DNA from: Campylobacterales bacterium
Lineage (GTDB): Bacteria; Campylobacterota; Campylobacteria; Campylobacterales; JALSKU01
Assembly (NCBI GenBank): GCA_027038335.1
Contig: JALVWI010000314.1
Coordinates: forward strand, 1-21,781
Direction: 5' to 3'
Length of the DNA: 21,781 bases
In this document: piece after piece, positions 14,986-20,387 of the stretch
Layout of the letters: each line of letters starts with the position of its first letter
Numbering within the stretch: the first letter of the stretch is position 1
The notes under the pieces: model-generated
What the model saw: only the letters and a program-made list of their open reading frames with translations
Databases searched by the model: none
What the model was told of the DNA's origin: nothing
Translations under genes and position numbers: made by a program

Positions 14986-16110
14986 ATGCTTCCGGGTGAA
15001 GAACAAAAGGGATGTATGGGAAATTTTATTGTAATATTTTCTATTCCTTTCTTGCTTTTTATAGCAGCAGTAGTCGGTTATCTAGGTTATTTATCTCTCA
15101 ATATAGAACTTCATACTTTACTCATTTTAGGATTTATCTTTTTAATTTTTATCTTTTTTATAAAGCATAATGCAAATTATACTGCTTGTAAATTTAGAAA
15201 TTCTTTTTATGAAATGGAAGAAAAGTTAAAACTTTTTCTCGCAAGTAATGAACTTGAAATAAATGGTAAAATCAAATCTCTTTCAAATATCGATGAATTT
15301 TTAGAAAATGAAATTTCTAACTTAAGAAATGATAATTTTTCAACAGTTGCTTCAACTATTTTTCCAATGTTAGGAATATTGGGAACTTTTATAGCTATTG
15401 CTATGTCTATGCCAAACTTTTCAGTACAAAACACAGAAGCATTGGATCATGAGATATCATTACTCTTAAGCGGGGTAGGTACAGCATTTTATGCTTCGAT
15501 ATATGGTATATTTCTCTCTTTGTGGTGGATATTTTTTGAAAAAAGAGGTATAAGTAAGATAAATGCTTTAGTTTTATATATAAAAAGATTATATCAAAAA
15601 AATATATGGTCATATGATGAACTTGAAAAATATAAACTTATCATTGCACAAGAGAGTAATACAAAAACAATAGATACTCTAAAAGAAGTATTCAATATCG
15701 ATATGATAAAAAATCTAAACCAAAGATATATAGAAGATTTTCAAATTATTGTAGATAAAACTACAAATAGCTTTGAAAAAATTACTTCTGATATGCAAAA
15801 TGTAATGAGTAACTTTGAAAATTCTCTAAAGCAGATATATCATAGTGAAAATGCCCTCAAGGCAACCATAAAGATAGATGAAACATTAAAAGATTTTACA
15901 AGTGCTACAAATAATTTACAACAAGTTATAGAGAGTATAGATACAAAACTTTCAAGTAGTGTGGAGAAAAATTTTGAAAAAGTTGATAAAGAAGTGGCTG
16001 ATATAGTGGTGAAATTGGCAGATTTCGGATTTTTGCTTGATGAGCAGATAGAAAAGGTGCTTTTAGTTATCGAACAGTATCATAAAGAGGTGCTAAAACA
16101 GTTAAAATGA
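14986..16110 (+). CDS. MotA/TolQ/ExbB-type proton-channel subunit with long cytoplasmic tail
   Basis: 374 residues. Helices at about 13-36, 43-60, 120-141 and 162-185. The third carries STIFPMLGILGTFIAIAMSM, the hallmark of the MotA/TolQ/ExbB family (Pro and GxLGT), and the fourth contains SGVGTAFYASIYGIFLSLWW. These subunits form the pentameric part of ion-driven 5:2 stator complexes in the inner membrane. About 185 residues follow the last helix and look helical or coiled-coil, far longer than in ExbB or TolQ and recalling the tail of ZorA. The segment between helices 2 and 3 is cytoplasmic by family analogy. ATG at 14986 has AGGAG 5 nt before it. Its stop overlaps a small ORF (ATGA), and the MotB-like partner follows. 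Not flagellar MotA: no flagellar gene is nearby. Confidence 0.85.
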   Translation: MLPGEEQKGCMGNFIVIFSIPFLLFIAAVVGYLGYLSLNIELHTLLILGFIFLIFIFFIKHNANYTACKFRNSFYEMEEKLKLFLASNELEINGKIKSLSNIDEFLENEISNLRNDNFSTVASTIFPMLGILGTFIAIAMSMPNFSVQNTEALDHEISLLLSGVGTAFYASIYGIFLSLWWIFFEKRGISKINALVLYIKRLYQKNIWSYDELEKYKLIIAQESNTKTIDTLKEVFNIDMIKNLNQRYIEDFQIIVDKTTNSFEKITSDMQNVMSNFENSLKQIYHSENALKATIKIDETLKDFTSATNNLQQVIESIDTKLSSSVEKNFEKVDKEVADIVVKLADFGFLLDEQIEKVLLVIEQYHKEVLKQLK

Positions 16111-16232
16111 ATTTCTTAAAAAATGATAATGAAATACTCAAGTTTCTCAAAAATATAAATAAAAATCAAGAATGCTTCTCTTGTTATAGGCAAAGCTTTC
16201 ATGAGAGGAATTTTTACCGGAGTTTGCTTTAG
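16107..16232 (+). CDS. Possible 41-residue protein nested between the MotA-like and MotB-like genes
   Basis: A short open frame starts with an ATG that overlaps the upstream stop (ATGA at 16107-16110) and ends with a TAG that overlaps the GTG start of the MotB-like gene (TAGTG at 16230-16234). Exact coupling at both ends argues that ribosomes pass through it. The product begins MNFLKNDNEILKFLKNINKN and has two cysteines (CFSC), no membrane helix and no family I recognise. The next reading frame over its second half reads ASLVIGKAFMRGIFTG, which looks more like a membrane segment, so a frameshifted small membrane protein is the main alternative. Confidence 0.45.
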   Translation: MNFLKNDNEILKFLKNINKNQECFSCYRQSFHERNFYRSLL

Positions 16233-17245
16233 TGAAAAAGAGATTATCAGATGAAAATGCAAATTTTTGGATATCTTATGCTGATTTGATGGCGGGATTG
16301 CTATTTGTTTTTATACTTCTTATAGGAGCTATTGTAACAAAATCTATCCTTTTAAAAAGTGACCTCCTTTCAAATAAATCAAAACTCAAAAAAAACAAAA
16401 CAGCACTTGAACTTAAAAATGACGAAATAAAAAGACTTAAAAAGCTACTTTTGCAAAAAAACACACAACTTGCTTCTTTTAGTAAAAAAGTAATTATATT
16501 GCAAAATGTTATCAATGATGTAAATGCATCACTGCTAGAAAAAGAGAGAAAGATAAAAGATTTTGAAGGCAAAGTTTTAGTACTATCCAATGAATTAACT
16601 GACATCAATAGTAAAGTTGAATTGAGAGATAAAGAGATAGTAAAACTTTTAAATGAACTTGGAGAAAAAGAGACAAGATATGATAGGCTGGTAGAAGATC
16701 TTAACAAAACAAAAAAGAGGATAAAATCTCTTACAGGAATTCGTATAAAAGTAATAGCCGAACTTAAGAAAGCTTTAGGAAATAAGATAGAGATAGACCC
16801 AAAAACAGGAAGTATGAGATTTTCATCTTCAATACTTTTTGATAAAGGTAAAGCAAAATTAAAAGAGAGTGCAAAAGAGGAACTAAAAAAAGTTTTTTTA
16901 AAGTATGTAAAAGCGTTGCTGAGCAATCAAGATATAAAAGATCATCTTGATAAGATTATTATCGAAGGACATACAGATAGTGACGGTGGATTTTTATACA
17001 ATCTCCAACTTTCACAAAAAAGAGCCTATGAAGTTATGAATTATCTTTTATCGCTCGATTTTGTAAAAAAACACAATCTTAAAAAGATAATGATAGCTAG
17101 CGGAAGGTCATACTTAGATCCGATACTTGATAAAGACGGTGTTGAAGATAAAGAAAAGTCAAGAAGAATAGAGATAAAATTTACTCTTAAAAATCAAGAT
17201 GCTATGAAAGAGATAGAAAAGATACTAGATGAAAAAGAACAATGA
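16232..17245 (+). CDS. MotB/ZorB-like stator subunit with OmpA peptidoglycan-binding domain
   Basis: 337 residues. Near the N-terminus FWISYADLMAGLLFVFILL forms a single helix with an aspartate at 18, equivalent to the proton-carrying Asp of MotB (YADF) and ZorB (FADLM). A long coiled coil follows (about 45-165, very rich in Lys, Glu and Leu), then an OmpA-like domain at about 190-320 with SSSILFDKGKAKL, IIIEGHTDSDGG (243-253), LSQKRAYEVMNYL and SRRIEIKF. This domain anchors the complex to peptidoglycan. It pairs with the MotA/ExbB-like protein to make a proton-driven membrane complex. Start is GTG at 16232, overlapping the TAG of the small ORF; GGAGTTTGCTTTA upstream gives GGAG as ribosome-binding site. 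Longer coiled coil than flagellar MotB. What the motor acts on is unknown. Confidence 0.87.
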   Translation: MKKRLSDENANFWISYADLMAGLLFVFILLIGAIVTKSILLKSDLLSNKSKLKKNKTALELKNDEIKRLKKLLLQKNTQLASFSKKVIILQNVINDVNASLLEKERKIKDFEGKVLVLSNELTDINSKVELRDKEIVKLLNELGEKETRYDRLVEDLNKTKKRIKSLTGIRIKVIAELKKALGNKIEIDPKTGSMRFSSSILFDKGKAKLKESAKEELKKVFLKYVKALLSNQDIKDHLDKIIIEGHTDSDGGFLYNLQLSQKRAYEVMNYLLSLDFVKKHNLKKIMIASGRSYLDPILDKDGVEDKEKSRRIEIKFTLKNQDAMKEIEKILDEKEQ

Positions 17246-17468
17246 TTTTCAACCCATCTATCTACAAGATGCCAAAAGACATATAGATTGGATATATGAA
17301 AAGATAAAAAATTCTTCACAAGATAGTAGAGAATATGCCAAAAGAGAAAAACCGTCTATCTTCTCAAAATTTATAACTTTTCTAAAAAAAGTCTTCTAAC
17401 TATTTACTAATCACGAGTCACGAATTACTATTTTAATACGGATTTTCATAAAAAATATAACTTGTTGA
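17229..17468 (+). other. Weak open frame after the MotB-like gene, possibly frameshifted
   Basis: The 187-base gap between the MotB-like gene and the convergent lipoprotein contains an open frame from an ATG at 17229, inside the end of the MotB-like gene. The first 38 codons look protein-like (LQDAKRHIDWIYEKIKNSSQ). After a run of five A at 17340-17344 it becomes less so and runs into the lipoprotein 3' end. Dropping one A would instead give a frame ending in FSKFITFLKKVF and a stop at 17398-17400, just outside the next gene. It may be a decayed or frameshifted small gene. No terminator hairpin was found in this gap; a tandem ATCACGA/GTCACGA lies near 17411-17424. Confidence 0.25.
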
Positions 17469-17774
17469 ATAATCACTAAATTCAAAATAAACCTTTTTTT
17501 CATTGCTATCTATCTTGAAGTTACGGTTCAAATCAATATAACCGTAACCATATCTATATGGTCTTGGTTTTGAATCATTTGTGCCGTAAGCTGTAGAAAC
17601 TTTATCAATCCCGATAAATCTTTTTACAAGTTTATTGCCGGCATAAATATCTAAAACACCGTTCGTTCCAGTCCAATTTTGTATGCTTCTTCCTATTTTA
17701 TTTTGAGTTTCCTGAGTACAGCCTGTAAAAAATACAGATATAACAATAGCTAAAGTTGGTATTATTTTTTTCAT
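17433..17774 (-). CDS. Small conserved lipoprotein
   Basis: 113 residues. The N-terminus MKKIIPTLAIVISVFFTGC is a lipoprotein signal peptide with the modified cysteine at 19. The mature part, KIGRSIQNWTGTNGVLDIYA then KLVKRFIGIDKVSTAYGT and RPYRYGYGYIDLNRNF, recalls a conserved proteobacterial family of small periplasmic proteins with no function that I know. The middle part (VLDIYAGNKLVKRF) is predicted beta-rich. It would be anchored to the inner or outer membrane; aspartate is not at position +2 after the cysteine (Thr), which by the E. coli rule would favour the outer membrane. It is transcribed alone, away from panD, from within the large inverted repeat at 17789-17841. Start ATG at 17772-17774. 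Confidence 0.8.
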   Translation of the reverse strand: MKKIIPTLAIVISVFFTGCTQETQNKIGRSIQNWTGTNGVLDIYAGNKLVKRFIGIDKVSTAYGTNDSKPRPYRYGYGYIDLNRNFKIDSNEKKVYFEFSDYSTSYIFYENPY

Positions 17775-17801
17775 TTTAAGCCTTGTAAATTTATTTTTAC
17801 T

Positions 17802-17807
17802 ATTATA
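17802..17807 (-). promoter_or_regulatory. Candidate -10 element for the lipoprotein gene
   Basis: Minus-strand TATAAT within the left arm of the inverted repeat, 28 nt before the lipoprotein ATG. A start site about 7 bases downstream would leave a leader of roughly 20 nt. Confidence 0.45.
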
Positions 17808-17822
17808 TCAAGTTTTATTTGA

Positions 17823-17828
17823 TATAAT
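17823..17828 (+). promoter_or_regulatory. Candidate -10 element for the panD-tkt operon
   Basis: Plus-strand TATAAT within the right arm of the inverted repeat, 28 nt before the panD ATG, with the strong ribosome-binding site AGGGAAGGA at 17842-17850 between them. It is the only clear promoter before panD and the genes behind it. Confidence 0.5.
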
Positions 17829-17855
17829 AGTAAAAATAAATAGGGAAGGATAGAT

Positions 17856-18221
17856 ATGCAAATTTCAATGCTATACAGTAAAATACATAGAGCTACTGTT
17901 ACGCAGGCAAATTTAAATTATATTGGCTCTATAACCATTGATAAAAAGTTGATAAAAAAAGCAAGGCTTAAAGTAGGACAAAAAGTAGAAATAGTCAATA
18001 TAAATAACGGCGAAAGATTTAGCACTTATGTAATAGCAGGTAAAAAAAATAGTGGTATTATATGTTTAAACGGAGCAGCTGCAAGAAAAGTAGAGATAGG
18101 TGATAAGATTATCATCATTGCTTATGGATTATTTCATGAAGAAGAGTTAAAAAAGCATAAACCTATAGTTTTGTTTGTAAATAAAAAAAATAAAATAAAA
18201 GAGATAAAAAATTATGTTTGA
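17856..18221 (+). CDS. panD: Aspartate 1-decarboxylase precursor
   Basis: Makes beta-alanine from aspartate for pantothenate and coenzyme A synthesis; cytosolic tetramer. 121 residues. The pyruvoyl enzyme is made by self-cleavage between G24 and S25, seen here as YIGSITID, with the family motif KIHRATVTQANLNY just before it (K9 and Y22 are conserved). NGAAARKVEIGDKIIIIAYG later in the chain is also diagnostic. ATG at 17856 with AGGAT-type ribosome-binding site 5-6 nt upstream. Its stop overlaps the ybaB start by 8 nt, so the two are coupled. Confidence 0.96.
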   Translation: MQISMLYSKIHRATVTQANLNYIGSITIDKKLIKKARLKVGQKVEIVNINNGERFSTYVIAGKKNSGIICLNGAAARKVEIGDKIIIIAYGLFHEEELKKHKPIVLFVNKKNKIKEIKNYV

Positions 18222-18525
18222 AAATATGGATTTTAGTAAAATGGGTGAAATGTTAAAAAAAGCCCAAGAGGAAGCAGGAAAACTTCAAGAAGAGAGTAAG
18301 TCCAAAGAGTTTACTTCAAAAAGCGGAGGAGGACTTGTAAAAGTCAGTGCAAATGGAATGGGTGAAATAATTGATATAGATATAGATGACTCTTTGCTTG
18401 AAGATAAAGAGTCTTTGCAGATACTGCTCATAAGTGCCGTAAATGATGTGATAAAAATGGTAGAAGACGATAAGAAACTCGCAGCTTCAAAAATGTTAGG
18501 TTCGCTTGGAGGATTTGGCGGATAA
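18214..18525 (+). CDS. YbaB/EbfC family nucleoid-associated protein
   Basis: Small DNA-binding protein of the YbaB/EbfC family, a dimer that coats the nucleoid. 103 residues. The opening MFENMDFSKMGEMLKKAQEE, then SGGGLVKVSANGMGEIIDIDID and the C-terminal KMLGSLGGFGG match the family; in most bacteria the gene lies between dnaX and recR, whereas in Campylobacter I recall it in front of the PDZ gene and ispA as here. ATG at 18214 lies inside panD; an alternative ATG at 18226 is possible but would cut the conserved N-terminal helix. Its TAA overlaps the next ATG (TAATG). Confidence 0.9.
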   Translation: MFENMDFSKMGEMLKKAQEEAGKLQEESKSKEFTSKSGGGLVKVSANGMGEIIDIDIDDSLLEDKESLQILLISAVNDVIKMVEDDKKLAASKMLGSLGGFGG

Positions 18526-19529
18526 TGAAACTTTTAGTAGGATTTATACTTTTTGCTATTACGCTTTTTGCCTCTATCAATCCTATAAAAAGTGATTTTA
18601 AAGCCTGTTTCAATAGATACAATTTATCTTTAGTTAAATTTAGAAGAAGTTTAGCCATAGCTGTAGGCAGTCACAAACTACTCTTTTTTTCAAAAAAATA
18701 TCAAAAAGGCTATATAAAGAGAGATCCTTTTTTAGGTTTATATCTTTTTCGTTTAAAAAAAAGAGTTAACCCTGTCAAATTTTATCCATTTGTTCAGGCA
18801 AAAAATCAGATAGGTATTATCGGCAATAATAAGTTTGCAAAGGCAAAGATTATTTCATTATCAAATGGTTTAGATAGTTTTGCCAAAATGGATAAAAATA
18901 TAAAACCTAACAGATTGATAACATGTGTATGTTGTAGAGCTTTTGGCTTAAGTATAGGAGGTAAAAGCTTTATAGATAGTGATTTTATCTTGAGATTTTT
19001 AAATAAAAAAAAAGTAATATATGCTGATATGGGAGTAAAATTTATCCAAAAAGGATCAAATATATTGATAAAAGAGGTAAATCCTTTTTTTAAAAATATA
19101 TGGTTTAAAAAAGGTGATAAAATTATATCCATAGACAGTAAAGTATATAAAAATGTAAGTAATTTAAGTAAATATATCCTTTTTTCAAAGCCGGGCAAGA
19201 TCGTCAAGATAGTATATAAAAGAGGTAAGCATATATACAAACAAAATGTGAGATTGAAAAGAAAATTATCAGGAGGGTTGATAAGGCGAACCTATCTAAG
19301 ATATATAGGTTTGGTAATGGGATATGATCTAAAGATACAATATGTTATAAAAAATTCATTAGCTTTTAGGCTTGGTCTAAAAAAAGGGGATAAACTTTTA
19401 AAGATAAATGATAGATTTGTCTATCTATATAGTGATATTCAAAAAGTTTTATCAAAAATTAAAAAAAGAGAGATATACTTGCTTTTTAGCAGAGATGATT
19501 TTCAATTTTTTGTACATTTTAGGAGATAA
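18525..19529 (+). CDS. Exported protein with two PDZ-like domains
   Basis: 334 residues. Signal peptide MKLLVGFILFAITLFASINP, probably cleaved near residue 17, so periplasmic. Residues about 30-165 have no family I know and include NRLITCVCCRAFGLSIGG with Cys134, 136 and 137. Two PDZ-like domains follow: about 178-247 (VNPFFKNIWFKKGDKIISID) and about 258-332 (VIKNSLAFRLGLKKGDKLLKIN). There is no protease domain, so a scaffold or regulator role is likely. It corresponds in place to the periplasmic PDZ protein I recall upstream of ispA and tkt in Campylobacter jejuni. Its ATG overlaps the ybaB stop by one base, and ispA starts one base after its TAA. Confidence 0.8.
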   Translation: MKLLVGFILFAITLFASINPIKSDFKACFNRYNLSLVKFRRSLAIAVGSHKLLFFSKKYQKGYIKRDPFLGLYLFRLKKRVNPVKFYPFVQAKNQIGIIGNNKFAKAKIISLSNGLDSFAKMDKNIKPNRLITCVCCRAFGLSIGGKSFIDSDFILRFLNKKKVIYADMGVKFIQKGSNILIKEVNPFFKNIWFKKGDKIISIDSKVYKNVSNLSKYILFSKPGKIVKIVYKRGKHIYKQNVRLKRKLSGGLIRRTYLRYIGLVMGYDLKIQYVIKNSLAFRLGLKKGDKLLKINDRFVYLYSDIQKVLSKIKKREIYLLFSRDDFQFFVHFRR

Positions 19530-19530
19530 A

Positions 19531-20385
19531 TTGGAAGAAATTTTAAGAGACTTTGAAAGGTATCTTGAAGACAACCTACCTCAAGTAGAGAGTTTTCACC
19601 CATTTTTTAATGATACTCTTCAAAAAATGTTGCTTGCCGGTGGAAAGAGATTTAGACCGGAGCTACTTTTGAGTGTGATAAACGCATATCAGCCGCTTTT
19701 GATTTCAAATGCTTTTCCGGTCGCTTTGGGAATTGAACTATTACATACTTACTCTTTGATACATGATGATTTGCCGGCAATGGATGATGCTGAACTTAGA
19801 CGAGGTGAAACAACTTTGCATACTGTATATGATGAAGCTTCCGCGATACTAGCTGGAGATGCATTAAATGCTCATGCCTTTTATATGATCTCAATCGCAC
19901 CTTTAAGAGATGATATAAAAGTTAAACTTGTTAGCGAATTATCATACAATGGCGGTATAGGAGGTATGGTTTTAGGTCAAGCGATTGATTGTTATTTTGA
20001 AAATAAAACATTAGATTTGGATGAGTTAAAATTTTTACATATTCATAAAACTGCCAAACTTATAGCAGCATCTCTAAAAATGGGAGGTATAATAGCTGGG
20101 ATTTCAAAAGATAAGTTAGATAAACTTTTTGATTTTGGTGAGAGGCTTGGACTTTTATTTCAAGTTCAAGATGATATTATAGATGTAACTTTAAATGAAG
20201 ATGAAGCAGGCAAAACAACAGGAAATGATAGTAGTAAAAACTCTTTTGTTAATCTTTTGGGTATAAAAAAGGCAAAAGAGTATAGAAATGATTTGAGAGA
20301 TAAGTTGAAAAATGATAGTAGTGAGTTTGATAAAAAACTTTCAAATTCATTGCAAAAAATACTTGATAGATTTAAGGATAGTTAA
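19531..20385 (+). CDS. ispA: Polyprenyl (farnesyl) diphosphate synthase
   Basis: Condenses isopentenyl diphosphate with allylic diphosphates to give farnesyl (or geranylgeranyl) diphosphate for quinones and undecaprenyl carriers. 284 residues, the usual length. Motifs: AGGKRFRPEL at about 36-45, first Asp-rich motif DDLPAMD at 79-85 with LRRG after it, GMVLGQAID (Gln150-Asp153), KT at 173-174, second Asp-rich motif QDDIID at 213-218. The two-residue insert in the first motif and a tyrosine five residues before it (HTYSLIHDD) fit the bacterial farnesyl type. A longer in-frame start at 19408 lies inside the PDZ gene; TTG at 19531 with AGGAG 5 nt upstream gives the correct N-terminus (EEILRDFERYLEDNLP), so I chose it. 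Confidence 0.93.
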   Translation: MEEILRDFERYLEDNLPQVESFHPFFNDTLQKMLLAGGKRFRPELLLSVINAYQPLLISNAFPVALGIELLHTYSLIHDDLPAMDDAELRRGETTLHTVYDEASAILAGDALNAHAFYMISIAPLRDDIKVKLVSELSYNGGIGGMVLGQAIDCYFENKTLDLDELKFLHIHKTAKLIAASLKMGGIIAGISKDKLDKLFDFGERLGLLFQVQDDIIDVTLNEDEAGKTTGNDSSKNSFVNLLGIKKAKEYRNDLRDKLKNDSSEFDKKLSNSLQKILDRFKDS

Positions 20386-20387
20386 AT

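Larger units (their letters stand above)
17789..17841. repeat. 23-bp perfect inverted repeat between divergent lipoprotein and panD genes
   Basis: Arms 17789-17811 and 17819-17841 are exact reverse complements, 23 of 23, with a 7-base centre (GTTTTAT). Each arm contains TATAAT reading outward: plus strand 17823-17828 toward panD, minus strand 17802-17807 toward the lipoprotein. The region therefore looks like a symmetrical divergent promoter, each -10 lying where the -35 of the other would be. Such a long perfect match is not expected by chance even at this base composition. A hairpin in the DNA, a large operator or a remnant of a small mobile repeat are alternatives. Confidence 0.85.

Noticed and set aside
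14986..17245. A complete Zorya defence system
   Set aside because: Only ZorA/ZorB-like membrane genes are present. No helicase (ZorD), ZorC or HNH nuclease (ZorE) occurs on either side; neighbours are signalling and housekeeping genes.
14986..17245. Flagellar motA/motB
   Set aside because: The coiled coils are much longer than in flagellar stators, the channel subunit looks closer to the ExbB/TolQ pattern (PMLGILGT), and no flagellar gene is nearby. Profile search would settle it.
19408..19530. Longer N-terminus for ispA from 19408
   Set aside because: It would lie inside the PDZ gene in another frame, adds 41 residues unlike the family, and TTG at 19531 has AGGAG at the right distance.
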